DNA from: Cytobacillus citreus
Lineage (GTDB): Bacteria; Bacillota; Bacilli; Bacillales; Cytobacillaceae
DNA: 64,000 nucleotides
Direction: 5' to 3'
Assembly: GCF_018343665.1 (NCBI RefSeq)
Contig: NZ_JAGYPM010000006.1
Location: 1-64,000 of the forward strand
Part shown: positions 11,631 to 20,883 of the stretch, one piece after another
How positions within the stretch are numbered: position 1 is the stretch's first letter
Layout: every line of letters begins with the position of its first letter
Position numbers and translations under genes: made by a program
Notes under the pieces: generated by a model
The model's input: only the letters and a program-made list of their open reading frames with translations
Told to the model about the DNA's origin: nothing
Databases searched by the model: none

Positions 11631-11931
11631 TTGCTCACTTCCTGAAAGATTGATTTAGACTTTAAATAATCATTTTCTTCATTTGGGGCTTTACCATGTA
11701 CATAAGATAATCTCAATATTATTCATATGGTAATGGAATTGTTATTCAACCTGCTTCTGTAGTTAATAAGATGGGACTATTCTTTCTTGAAAGAAAGCCC
11801 CCTATTGTTTAAGCACAAACCTAGCTGGAAATACAAAACTCATATCATTTATTACAGAAATGCCGTCACTTTAATCTAACAAAAAAGCAGCAGATCAAAA
11901 CCCCATATAGCTTAATATAAAATTTCAGGTA

Positions 11932-13179
11932 CTATATTTCTTCTTTAATAACATTCGATTTTGCAAGAAATACAAAAGATATTATAGTAATTCCTATACC
12001 ACAGATCATCATTATATGCGATATACCAAAATTAAAAACCAGAGCTATAGAAACGAAGGCATAAGATAAAGGAACCAGCCCATTAGAGAAGGCACTTACA
12101 AGACTCATAACCCTTCCAATTTTATCTTTCTGACTTTTTTCTTGTATAGAAGTTACTAACATCACATTAATAAAAGATGAAAGAGAACCCATTAGAATTA
12201 ATAAAAGCACTCCCTGCCAGATTTTTTCTATTTGCCCTAGAAACGTAAGTAGTATACCTAATGTACTTATCATTAATAGTATAGCTAACCCCTTTTTTTT
12301 CTTAATCGTTAATACTCCTATCATTAATGCTCCTGCAAGCATACCAACTTGGTATGAGCTTTGAAGGAAGCTCAAATCTAAAGCACTTCCCTGAATTACC
12401 TTATCTACAACAAGAGGAATACCCATTAATAAAGGACCAAAGAATAAAAAATTGATAATAACCAGAATTATTAACATACTTTTTAGAGATTGCATACTTC
12501 TTACATATGTAATTCCTTCTTTTAGCTCTGAGATGGTTGACTTATTTTTTAGTTTTATATTTTCTTTTTCGTTTATAAATAGAGAGAAAAGAAAAGTCAT
12601 AAAGAGTAAAAGTGCTACGAATAAAAACAAATGGATAAAAGATCCTACTGCAAGAATTAACCCTCCAATCATTGGACCGGAAACCATTGCTATTTGATTT
12701 GAACTCTGTATCAATGAATTGGCTCGTATCAGCCCTTCTTTTGGAACCAAAATTGGAAGTAATGATGTGTTAGCGGGAGAGAAGAAGGCATCAAGGATAC
12801 CAAATATTAATGCAAAACCTACCAATGGCCAAATTTCTAACCAACTCATTCCAAGGAAGAAAATCATGATAAGTACTATTAAGAATCTTATCAAGCTTGA
12901 AATAAACATAATTTGTGACTTTTTTAATCTATCAGCCCAAACACCACCAATAATCATAAAAAGGACTCTTGGAATCATAGTTGCCATCATTACAATTCCA
13001 AGTGAAGCTTCTTTATTCAATTCGGTAATGATATACCACTGTTCTGCAAATAAATATGTGGATAATGACAGAAAAGATGCTGTGCTAGATAACCATAAGA
13101 GAATAAATGATCGATTTCTTAACAATTCTACAAAATTAAACTTGTGATTAGATGCATCTAACACTTGTTGGTTTTCCAA
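11932..13179 (-). CDS. MFS transporter (EntS/MFS_3-like exporter)
   Basis: The 415-residue protein has about 12 membrane segments and the MFS_3 style shared with enterobactin and macrolide exporters. The N terminus is cytoplasmic (NRSFILLWLSS), and the loop GGVWADRLKKSQ matches the conserved motif between helices 2 and 3. It starts with TTG behind GGGGG, 17 bp after the stop of the upstream regulator, so the two form an operon. Export of a toxic compound under control of that regulator is the likely role. Confidence 0.87.
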   Translation of the reverse strand: MENQQVLDASNHKFNFVELLRNRSFILLWLSSTASFLSLSTYLFAEQWYIITELNKEASLGIVMMATMIPRVLFMIIGGVWADRLKKSQIMFISSLIRFLIVLIMIFFLGMSWLEIWPLVGFALIFGILDAFFSPANTSLLPILVPKEGLIRANSLIQSSNQIAMVSGPMIGGLILAVGSFIHLFLFVALLLFMTFLFSLFINEKENIKLKNKSTISELKEGITYVRSMQSLKSMLIILVIINFLFFGPLLMGIPLVVDKVIQGSALDLSFLQSSYQVGMLAGALMIGVLTIKKKKGLAILLMISTLGILLTFLGQIEKIWQGVLLLILMGSLSSFINVMLVTSIQEKSQKDKIGRVMSLVSAFSNGLVPLSYAFVSIALVFNFGISHIMMICGIGITIISFVFLAKSNVIKEEI

Positions 13180-13196
13180 TTAGATTCCCCCATTAA

Positions 13197-13793
13197 CTAT
13201 TTGTTGTTTTTGTTAAATAGTGGTTCCTCTATCTGGAAGGCTGTTGTCATTATGTAATAAAGCTGTTTATCTTCATCATCAGAATCATCATCTAATAGTG
13301 AATCTAATAAATTTCTATATTGACGAGTAAACTTTAAAAATTTTTCTTTACTTAAAGAGAATTCTTTTTGGATAGACATATTTAACCATTCTTCTACATT
13401 AGATGAGTTTAATTCAAATGACTCCTCGGGAGCTGTTAACACTCTTGTTTTAGCTCTGTTTATGACCTCTAAAAATGATTGTCTAGTTGCCTCTTTTGAT
13501 TCGACGTAATTAAGTAAATGATCAGCTGGAATAAAGCCTCTTGCCACTGCTTGATAATATTTTAGGATATTTCCTCCCCTTTCTTCTTTTTTCACCAGCT
13601 TTATTATCCCGTGTTTTTCTAATTCCCTTAGATGATAAAGGATTTTAGCTCTAGAAAGATTTAATTCATTTGCAAGCATATGTCCGGTATGAGGTTGTTC
13701 TACTAAAAAAATTAGCATTTTTGTTCTAAGAGGATCACTTATCGCTTTTAATTGGTCGTATGTTTCAATAATTAATATTGGTTTTTGATTCAT
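13197..13793 (-). CDS. ArsR-like winged-helix regulator
   Basis: The 198-residue protein has an N-terminal winged helix: LKAISDPLRTKMLIFL, then the recognition region LANELNLSRAKILYHLRELE and the wing EERGGNILKYYQA. The C-terminal half is acidic (DDDSDDED) and probably dimerises or binds a ligand. It is the first gene of an operon with the MFS exporter. A 14-bp palindrome lies 15 bp upstream, consistent with autoregulation. Confidence 0.87.
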   Translation of the reverse strand: MNQKPILIIETYDQLKAISDPLRTKMLIFLVEQPHTGHMLANELNLSRAKILYHLRELEKHGIIKLVKKEERGGNILKYYQAVARGFIPADHLLNYVESKEATRQSFLEVINRAKTRVLTAPEESFELNSSNVEEWLNMSIQKEFSLSKEKFLKFTRQYRNLLDSLLDDDSDDEDKQLYYIMTTAFQIEEPLFNKNNK

Positions 13794-13807
13794 TATACAT
13801 TCTCCTT

Positions 13808-13821
13808 TTTAACCGGTTAAA
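13808..13821. promoter_or_regulatory. Candidate operator palindrome for the ArsR-like regulator
   Basis: A perfect 14-bp palindrome, TTTAACCGGTTAAA, lies just upstream of the regulator's ribosome binding site. A half-site-like TTTAAC follows about 10 bp further upstream. This position suits repression of the regulator/exporter operon. Confidence 0.5.
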
Positions 13822-13967
13822 TTTATTTAACTGTATTGTATATTTTAATTTGAAATATGTAAATATATAACAGGATTTTTCCGAAAAATTATTTTGTGTT
13901 AAAAATATGCTCCCATAGATTAGGTATCGCCAAATATTTCTGGTCAGCCTTTAGCTTAACAGTAAAA

Positions 13968-14333
13968 TTACTTCTCGCCATATTTTCCCTCCCTTATTAC
14001 TTTTCTATATTTCCCACCCTCTTCTTGAATAGCTATTGCTTCTTCAGTATTTATTCCTTTTATAGCGAAGTATTTTGTACCTTTTTCATATACATTAGAG
14101 AAGTTTCCAGAGTATGTGCCCTCTATATCTGAATACTTTGTTACTTCTCCAATTTCTCCATCTATTTCATCTACATATTCATCAGTTAAATGATAAATAT
14201 AACCGTCCCAAACAACAAATGAAGCAGACCAATCTGCTGATGAATTTTCAGAACTGCTATTGTTACAACCAGAAAGAACAAATATAAAAAAAACACAAAT
14301 TATTGCAGTAAATATACATTTTTTTATTCTCAA
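13968..14333 (-). CDS. Small lipoprotein
   Basis: The 121-residue protein has a lipoprotein signal peptide: CIFTAIICVFFIFVLSGC, with the lipidated Cys in LSGC. The mature part is acidic and unknown (YIYHLTDEYVDEIDGEIGEV). The start is a TTG at 14333 behind AAAGGAGG with good spacing. The longer frame runs into the neighbouring IS21 element and is not credible. That element's end is only about 30 bp upstream, so the gene has probably lost its original promoter region. Confidence 0.75.
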   Translation of the reverse strand: MRIKKCIFTAIICVFFIFVLSGCNNSSSENSSADWSASFVVWDGYIYHLTDEYVDEIDGEIGEVTKYSDIEGTYSGNFSNVYEKGTKYFAIKGINTEEAIAIQEEGGKYRKVIREGKYGEK

Positions 14334-14401
14334 AAGCACTCCTCCTTTCCTTATTAGACGCTTGTTGTGACCGTCAAGTAAAATTGAACACATTTTGCTA
14401 A

Positions 14402-15166
14402 TTAATTTTGAACACTTTCACTTCCAAAAATGGAAGTTCGGTGCTTCATTCGGTAGCTATCATTATTTAAGTGAATAACTTCTGCTCGATGAATGATTCT
14501 ATCCAAAATGGCAGTGGTAATACTTGCATCACCCATTAACTCTCCCCAATCACTAGGTGACTTATTTGAAGTAAGAATGATCGAAGCGTTGTTATATAAG
14601 TCGTTAATAAGATGGAAAAACAGATTCGCTTCGCGCTGATCCATCGCCATAAACATCAGATCATCTATCACAACTAAGTCTGAACTTCGAATCCTTTTCA
14701 TCCTTGTCTGTGATTTACGAGTAATTTCTTCTGTTTTTAATGTGTGTATCAACTCTCCCATTGAAGTAAATACAACTTTAAAACCTTGTTTTATTGCCTC
14801 TATACCTAACCCAATTGCCAGGTGGGTTTTCCCCGCACCTGGCGGTCCAAGTAATATGATATTAAATAATTGTTCAATCCAAGTTAACTCTTTAAGTTGA
14901 TTAAGTTGCTTTTTACTTAATGATTCCTGTTCACCTAGATTAAAGTCATTCAGTGTTTTATGATACGGAAACGTAGCCCATTTAAGGCGTTTTTCTATTT
15001 GTTTTTCTTCCCGACGTTTTTGCTCATACGTTAATATTTCTAAAAGAAAAGTAGTATAAGAATCTTCGTTTGTTTCTGCTGCTTTGATTAGTTTAGATAT
15101 TTCATTGGATGTTTCCGTTAAACGCAATGTTTTTAATAACTGTTGTACCTGGTATAGCTGGCTCAC
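14402..15166 (-). CDS. istB: IS21 helper ATPase IstB
   Basis: The 254-residue AAA+ protein of IS21 elements oligomerises on DNA and directs IstA to a target. Walker A is GPPGAGKTHLAIG, Walker B is LVVIDDLMF, and a sensor-type LTSNKSPSDW follows. Its start overlaps the istA stop by 4 bp, which implies translational coupling. Confidence 0.96.
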   Translation of the reverse strand: MSQLYQVQQLLKTLRLTETSNEISKLIKAAETNEDSYTTFLLEILTYEQKRREEKQIEKRLKWATFPYHKTLNDFNLGEQESLSKKQLNQLKELTWIEQLFNIILLGPPGAGKTHLAIGLGIEAIKQGFKVVFTSMGELIHTLKTEEITRKSQTRMKRIRSSDLVVIDDLMFMAMDQREANLFFHLINDLYNNASIILTSNKSPSDWGELMGDASITTAILDRIIHRAEVIHLNNDSYRMKHRTSIFGSESVQN

Positions 15167-16749
15167 CGTATTTCACCAGCCAATACTGAAACATATCCAT
15201 CCATTCCTCGTGTTCCCGGCTTCGTTAACATTTTCGATTCATGAAAGCCATGGAGTGTTTTTATTGTTTCATCATTATCAGTAGGTGCTGTACTGTTCAC
15301 TTGTCGTTGACGGTCTAGGTACCGAACCATATCGATAAAATCTGTTGCACAAAATAGTTTCTGATTCACACATTCTTTAAGTGCTTCATTTAATAAGGTA
15401 TTTTCGTACTTCTTTATCTCTCTAGATATGAGTTGAAGCTGATCCCTAATGTAACGTGGGTATGCATTTTTTACTGACTCTAGAAAGGAAAGTGCGATAT
15501 CGAGATTATCAAATTGTTCTGCGACTGTTTGAATATATACGTCTATTCCTTTTGTTCGATCTCGAGTATGTTGCCTGTCTTGAATCAGTTTACCTTTTTC
15601 TTGAGAAACACTATGCTTGGCCACTAATTCCCCAGTTTCAGGATCGCAGATTACTAAATAACCGTCGTCTGTCTCAGAAATTGCTACTTGTGGGTACTTT
15701 CCAAATGTTCCGAGAGGTACGGAATAGCGATTAGAGTTATACCGAATCGTATTGTCCTTTCGAACGGTTCTTGTTATACTAGAGTCGAATTGGTTTTTAC
15801 TATCGATAGGGAATCTATTGGTAGATTCAGAGATGGGTCGTAAGTGTTGCTTTTCGAGGAGAAACACATCGACTGGTCTCTTTTTTGTTGTATTATGAAT
15901 CTTATAGTTCCCTGTACGCTTAAGCCATGCCATTCCTTCTTCGTTCCACTTATCGATACCACGATAGATACGGTGTTTGGCAAAGTTATCTTTTACATAA
16001 CCAACTACATTTTCTATTTTGCCTTTACTTTCTGGATCTGCTTTTCTACATACCCAAATCGTTAATTTACGTTCTTCTCTGTATGCTTGAAACTCTCTGG
16101 TAAGAATTAAATCCCCTCCATTTTCACTAACAACGATGAGTGCATCTTGGTCGTATACTAGTTCACTAGGAATACCTCCAAAGTATTGAAACGCATTTTC
16201 GTGAGCTCGTATAACGTCAGTAGTAGTGAAAGGTCTATCAAGCCACTCTTTGTACTTGTACCTTGAATGAGAAAGGACAAATGCTATAAAACGAAGTTTT
16301 ACTTCCTTGCCACTCTCTGTACGCTGGACGGTTTGTCCAAAATCTACTTGTATTTGCTCTCCCATTGGTGGGTCAGGAACTGCCTCATATTCTCGGGGGC
16401 TAGCTTCTTTAGAAATATTATATTCTTTACGCAATTCCCTTACATATGCTCTGACTGTGCTCTCGGCAATATCTGTTACTTGCCGTTTTTCTTGTAACCA
16501 ATCAAAAACTTGTGCAGCCGTCATATCAGGATAATTATACAACCATGAGAGTATCTTTCCCTTGTGAGTATCTAGCTTTTTCTTCCTGCTTTGTTGTTGA
16601 ACAACCCACTCACTCATTTCCCCAGGAGACCTTTCTAAATAACGATAAACCGTCGTTCTAGAAACACCTAATTTCTTTGCAATTTTAGCCTTACTAAAGC
16701 CTCTCTTTAACAACTGATGAATTTCCATATACATTTGCCACTTATCCAC
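15163..16749 (-). CDS. istA: IS21 transposase IstA
   Basis: The 528-residue DDE transposase has an N-terminal helix-turn-helix (GFSKAKIAKKLGVSRTTVYR). The catalytic core carries QVDFGQ (first Asp), ELVYDQD (second Asp) and SKGKIENVVGYVKDNF (Glu). A basic C-terminal Mu-transposase-like region contains YSVPLG. It starts with ATG at 16749 and is followed by istB. Confidence 0.96.
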   Translation of the reverse strand: MDKWQMYMEIHQLLKRGFSKAKIAKKLGVSRTTVYRYLERSPGEMSEWVVQQQSRKKKLDTHKGKILSWLYNYPDMTAAQVFDWLQEKRQVTDIAESTVRAYVRELRKEYNISKEASPREYEAVPDPPMGEQIQVDFGQTVQRTESGKEVKLRFIAFVLSHSRYKYKEWLDRPFTTTDVIRAHENAFQYFGGIPSELVYDQDALIVVSENGGDLILTREFQAYREERKLTIWVCRKADPESKGKIENVVGYVKDNFAKHRIYRGIDKWNEEGMAWLKRTGNYKIHNTTKKRPVDVFLLEKQHLRPISESTNRFPIDSKNQFDSSITRTVRKDNTIRYNSNRYSVPLGTFGKYPQVAISETDDGYLVICDPETGELVAKHSVSQEKGKLIQDRQHTRDRTKGIDVYIQTVAEQFDNLDIALSFLESVKNAYPRYIRDQLQLISREIKKYENTLLNEALKECVNQKLFCATDFIDMVRYLDRQRQVNSTAPTDNDETIKTLHGFHESKMLTKPGTRGMDGYVSVLAGEIR

Positions 16750-17208
16750 CTTTTACTCCTCCACACTGATGTAAATTTCAAGATTCTATCATTTATCATA
16801 CAGTGTCAGAGAACTATTTTTAATAATCGGGAGAGAAGGGACCATTTTCCATTGGAGGATCGTCCATAGGCCATCCCCAAATGAAAACCCAACACCCCCA
16901 CTGGAAAATAAGTGTTCATTCTTATCTAGCAGAAACTGTCTACTTTAGTTTATCAGTCACACTTGTGTCAATATAAGGTTTCTTTATTGTTTCTTAGACT
17001 AAATGTTTACGCTAGTTCAATAAAAAAATATTTATTTCTGCAGAAAAAAATAAGAGGGCTTATATATCAAGCGTTTTGAAGGGAACTGGAAAATTTATGT
17101 TAAAACGAATTTATAGATTGTGAATGGCTATACTTAGACTAACTAGGAGCTAACCTTCGTTGACATACATTTTTGTTAAGAAAATATTCTTAATTCGGGG
17201 GATGGGAT

Positions 17209-17679
17209 ATGAAGAAAACTTTTATTATTATTTCAGTTATAATTTGTGGTATTTTCTTATTTTTAGATTGGAATTATGTTGATGATGATGTCCGACATAT
17301 TCTTTTTGAAAAGGAAAGGCCATGGCAGGATAAAGAATTTGAACAAGTTAAAGAAGTGTATGTAACGATAGATGGGGTAGAAACATTATTAACGGAAAAT
17401 GCTCAGGAGATTCAAGCACTTTTGCAAGATTTAAAATACAAAATGGCAACTAATCAGTATTGGCTCGTAAAGTGGAAGAACGGAGATTTTATTCCTTTTA
17501 ATGAAGGAGGATGGGAACTTCGATTCAAAACAGATGAATATGATGACTTGAACGCATCATCCGTAAAATATTCACCAAAAGGGGATGTGATTACTTTTAA
17601 TATGTTCTTTGGAGAAGTTGCTACACTAGACTCAAGCGAAATATTAAAGGATTTATTAAGAGCTAAAAAACTTTTATAG
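17209..17679 (+). CDS. Membrane-anchored protein of unknown function
   Basis: The 156-residue protein has one N-terminal hydrophobic segment (TFIIISVIICGIFLFLDW) and an extracytoplasmic remainder rich in acidic and aromatic residues. I do not recognise the family. The start follows GGGGGATGGG, a reasonable ribosome binding site. No operon partner is evident; a weak hairpin near 17737-17773 may end the transcript. Confidence 0.65.
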   Translation: MKKTFIIISVIICGIFLFLDWNYVDDDVRHILFEKERPWQDKEFEQVKEVYVTIDGVETLLTENAQEIQALLQDLKYKMATNQYWLVKWKNGDFIPFNEGGWELRFKTDEYDDLNASSVKYSPKGDVITFNMFFGEVATLDSSEILKDLLRAKKLL

Positions 17680-17862
17680 TATCTCAAGGCACTAACGAAG
17701 AGCTTTATTTGAAGAACAAAAATTAAATACGATAAAAAAAACGCCTGGAGATGAAATCCCCCAACGTTTTTATGAGCTAAATTGACTGTTAATTATTGGG
17801 TTATCCATACTGCTTTTTGATAAAGGTGACCTTAACATATAAGGATAATTTCAATATTATTT

Positions 17863-18258
17863 CTATCTTTTTTTATATGCCATATACCCTAAACATATAT
17901 ATAGAAATCCAATAAATAAAATAAAAATTTCAATTTTTAATCCTATTGCCCCCAAAACTACAAAAAACGTGATTATAAAACAAATCCCAATAAGTACAAT
18001 TAATCCAATATAGATAATGCTCCATGTTTTATTTTTAAGTCTAAACGAGCCAATGAATGTAATGAGACCAATAGAAAATATCATGACAAAGATAGGAAAA
18101 ACAGAGGAGTATTGAGTGGTAGAAGTACTGTTCTCACTACTCCATTCGTTTGATAATCCTATACCAATTAAAGCTAATGAACCAAAAATAATTGCCAAAA
18201 TAGTCATTACTATTCCAACCAAACTGGCTAAAACCTTTGTATAAAAGTACTCTTTCAT
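17863..18258 (-). CDS. Small integral membrane protein
   Basis: The 131-residue protein has four predicted membrane segments, including VGIVMTILAIIFGSLALIGI and IYIGLIVLIGICFIITFFVV, and a short basic tail (YKKR). The start follows AAGGTGA. It lies 56 bp downstream of the beta-lactamase gene on the same strand and may be cotranscribed. Its family and function are unknown. Confidence 0.65.
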   Translation of the reverse strand: MKEYFYTKVLASLVGIVMTILAIIFGSLALIGIGLSNEWSSENSTSTTQYSSVFPIFVMIFSIGLITFIGSFRLKNKTWSIIYIGLIVLIGICFIITFFVVLGAIGLKIEIFILFIGFLYICLGYMAYKKR

Positions 18259-18314
18259 AAATTCACCTTATTTCTAAATAACTTTTATAAAAAAAATACT
18301 TTTGACTACTAGAT

Positions 18315-19136
18315 CTAGTTCATAATATGCATTTTCTTTAATACTTCGATTGTAATATTTTTTGCTTCTGTTCCAGATCCATTAAGATTTACTGCAAATA
18401 CCCAGGTTTCTTTATCTGTTTCGATATATCCTATGTACCATCCTAATCCCATATCCGAAAGCCTTGTTCCTGTTTTCCCATGAAGCGTATAATTGTCTTG
18501 TTCATCTTGTATCATCATTCGTTTTACAACTTTTTGGTTTTTTTCTTTAAAAGGGAGCTCTTCTTCTACAAGGTCTTCCAAGAAATCAACTTGTTCCACT
18601 GCTGAAATCTTTAATGTACTATCGAGCCAGAATCTATCAATTCCCCCTGATATATCTCCGTTTCCATACCCCATTTGGTTCATATATTCCAGCATCTTCA
18701 TTTCACCTATATCCCTTGCCATATCCTGATAAAACCATATAGCTGACTCCCCCATCGCTGAAGCTAATGAATGATCACGATTCCAACTTTCAAATTCCCT
18801 TACAACACCATCCCAACGTTTTACTTCATACTCGTCTCTTAAAGCACTAGTTTCTAACCCTATTAAAGAATTAGGTACTTTAAATGTTGATTCTGGTGTA
18901 AACCTTTTTGTGCTTCTTTCACTGTTATATACATATAGGCTATCATTTTTTAAATTCTTAAGAACCATTGTTCCTTCTTTACCATTAAACAACCCTTCAT
19001 TTTCTAGTTTCATTGTTTTTTGCACTTTTGCTTCAGTTACTGTTGATAGACATGTAAAAACCAAAATCATTGGAATTAAAAAGAATGCTGCTAAGTTAAA
19101 GAGCTTTTTTGTTGAACCATTTTTATATTTGTACAT
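18315..19136 (-). CDS. Class D beta-lactamase
   Basis: This serine beta-lactamase is related to Bacillus class D enzymes (YbxI/BPU-1 type) and has 273 residues. A signal peptide or membrane anchor near residues 12-32 directs it out of the cytoplasm. The catalytic S-x-x-K is STFK (Ser83, Lys86). The SxV motif appears as SAI in GESAIWFYQ, YGN is present in MGYGN, KTG in LHGKTGT, and the class D W-x-x-G in LGWYIG. The start follows AAAGGAGG. It is divergent from a MocR-type regulator with a palindrome between them. Activity against particular drugs cannot be read from the sequence. Confidence 0.92.
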   Translation of the reverse strand: MYKYKNGSTKKLFNLAAFFLIPMILVFTCLSTVTEAKVQKTMKLENEGLFNGKEGTMVLKNLKNDSLYVYNSERSTKRFTPESTFKVPNSLIGLETSALRDEYEVKRWDGVVREFESWNRDHSLASAMGESAIWFYQDMARDIGEMKMLEYMNQMGYGNGDISGGIDRFWLDSTLKISAVEQVDFLEDLVEEELPFKEKNQKVVKRMMIQDEQDNYTLHGKTGTRLSDMGLGWYIGYIETDKETWVFAVNLNGSGTEAKNITIEVLKKMHIMN

Positions 19137-19214
19137 TTTCTTAGCCTCCTTTATTGATGAAGAGAATTTACTCTTCTGTTAATTTATACTATATGGAACT
19201 TTTATTTTATGGAA

Positions 19215-19252
19215 GATGATAAAATTGTCATCTGTACCTATACAGATATAAT
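19215..19252 (+). promoter_or_regulatory. Shared promoter region with operator palindrome
   Basis: For the MocR gene, -35 TTGTCA (19225-19230) and -10 TATAAT (19247-19252) are 16 bp apart. The spacer is almost filled by ATCTGTA-CCTA-TACAGAT (19230-19247), a perfect 7-bp inverted repeat. A second imperfect repeat, GATGA...TCATC, spans 19215-19232. On the minus strand, ATGACA followed 16 bp later by TAAAAT is a candidate beta-lactamase promoter, so the palindrome sits next to both promoters. The MocR transcript would have a very short leader. Confidence 0.6.
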
Positions 19253-19265
19253 GTGAGGGTTACTT

Positions 19266-20633
19266 ATGGAGAGAAAGTATGAAGAAATAATAAATTATAT
19301 ACTTGGTCAAAAATCGGATGGACATCTTAAGCCTGGCGAAAAGTTACCTTCAATCCGAGCACTTTCAAAAACCTTTGGTTGCAGTATAAACACGATTGTA
19401 AAAGCCTACAGTGAAATGGAAAAAGAACACAAAATCTATTCGGTTCCTAAAAGTGGATATTTTCTTGTAGGTACCCGTAATGTGGAACCTAATCTAACTG
19501 AAGAATTAATTGATTTTTCATCCGCAGGACCTGACAGATGGAATATGCCTTATCGTGATTATCAGCATTGTATGAATCAGGCAATCGATCTGTATAAAGA
19601 AGAGATGTTTCAATACTCAGAACCTCTTGGTCTAACGTCACTCCGTCTTCAGCTTTCAAAGCAACTACAGGAACTTCAAGTTTTTGCATCACCAGATAGG
19701 ATTGGTGTAGTCTCTGGCTCACAGCAGGCACTAGATATTCTAATATCTCTGCCCTTTCCAAATGGGAAAGAGGAAATCTGTGTTGAGCAACCAACCCATT
19801 TTAGTTTTATTGATTCCATTCGCTCCCGTGGATTGAATGCAATCGGAATAGAAATGACAAAGGATGGAATTAGCCTTACAGAATTAGAAAAGATTTTTAA
19901 ACAAAGGAAAATTAAATTTTTCTATACCGTTTCAAGATTCCAGAATCCTACGGGATATAGTTATACGAATAAGGAAAAGAAGAAAATCGTGGAGCTGGCA
20001 CAAAAGTACAATGTATATATTATTGAGGATGATTATATGGGAGATCTAGATACAAGGAAAAAGGCTGATCCTATGTTTGCATATGATCCTTCAGGGAGAG
20101 TAATATACACAAAAAGTTTTTCGAAAGTCTTATTGCCAGGCTTACGGCTCGGGGCAGTAGTACTGCCAGATTCGCTTTTAGGATCTTTTACCCAAGCAAA
20201 ATTTGCAGCAGATGTTCATACCCCTGTTATAACTCAAGGAGCCTTGGAAATTTATCTGCAAAGCGGCATGTATAACGCACATATACAAGGCCTTAGAAAA
20301 ATTTATAGTAAAAAAGGGAAAATTCTTAAACAGGCTTTTCATAAATATCTTCCAAGAAATGTTTCATATACTGGTGCCGAATCTGGATTTTATTCAACCA
20401 TTCAGTTGCCCTCCAATATTAAGGCAGCTCATCTCGTAAATGGCCTTAAGAAAAAGAATGTTCTTATCCAAGATGCGACCGGTATGTATCTACCCTTATA
20501 TAAAAAGGAAAATGTTATCCGTTTGAGTGTTTCCCAGGTTGAAGATAAAAAAATTGAAGAAGGAATTAGAAAACTTGGGGAAGAGATCGTTTTATTATTA
20601 GGAAAAGATAATTTGAGAGTAAGTTTGTCCTAA
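19266..20633 (+). CDS. MocR/GntR-family regulator with aminotransferase domain
   Basis: The 455-residue protein joins an N-terminal GntR winged helix (LKPGEKLPSIRALSKTFGCS, NTIVKAYSEME) to a fold-type I aminotransferase domain. The PLP-lysine motif is YTKSFSKVLLPGLRLG, with RFQNPTGYSY and EDDYMGDL as cofactor contacts. MocR proteins usually sense amino compounds or PLP. Its divergent placement next to the class D beta-lactamase suggests control of that gene, of itself, or both; this is inference. Confidence 0.9.
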   Translation: MERKYEEIINYILGQKSDGHLKPGEKLPSIRALSKTFGCSINTIVKAYSEMEKEHKIYSVPKSGYFLVGTRNVEPNLTEELIDFSSAGPDRWNMPYRDYQHCMNQAIDLYKEEMFQYSEPLGLTSLRLQLSKQLQELQVFASPDRIGVVSGSQQALDILISLPFPNGKEEICVEQPTHFSFIDSIRSRGLNAIGIEMTKDGISLTELEKIFKQRKIKFFYTVSRFQNPTGYSYTNKEKKKIVELAQKYNVYIIEDDYMGDLDTRKKADPMFAYDPSGRVIYTKSFSKVLLPGLRLGAVVLPDSLLGSFTQAKFAADVHTPVITQGALEIYLQSGMYNAHIQGLRKIYSKKGKILKQAFHKYLPRNVSYTGAESGFYSTIQLPSNIKAAHLVNGLKKKNVLIQDATGMYLPLYKKENVIRLSVSQVEDKKIEEGIRKLGEEIVLLLGKDNLRVSLS

Positions 20634-20642
20634 ATTATTAGT

Positions 20643-20686
20643 AATAGACCACTTTTTACTAAATTTCATAGAAATGCGGTCTATTT
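20643..20686 (+). terminator. Terminator of the MocR gene
   Basis: Arms AATAGACC and GGTCTATT enclose an AT-rich loop, followed by a weak T tract. It lies 10 bp after the stop codon. Confidence 0.55.
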
Positions 20687-20883
20687 ATACGCTTTTTAAT
20701 AAGAAAAAAAGCTGCCGAAGCAACCTAAAAATTTTAGAATTAATGCACAGCCAGTTACAATAATCCTTATTCAAGTAAACTGCTCTTCAGCTTAAAAAGC
20801 AAAAACCACTTAATAGTGGCTGCTTCTTTAACTCTTGCACCCATTACTTTGAGTAGATAGTTTCACATATCAACCTCTCAACG

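Larger units (their letters stand above)
14366..16961 (-). mobile_element. IS21-family insertion sequence, complete
   Basis: The element encodes IstA and IstB and has imperfect terminal inverted repeats starting TGTGAC (left end at 14366; right end GTCACA closing at 16961). This gives the TG...CA termini expected of IS21. It is flanked by a 5-bp direct repeat CTTGT at 14361-14365 and 16962-16966, the target-site duplication. The element is about 2.6 kb and looks intact and recent. Confidence 0.93.
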
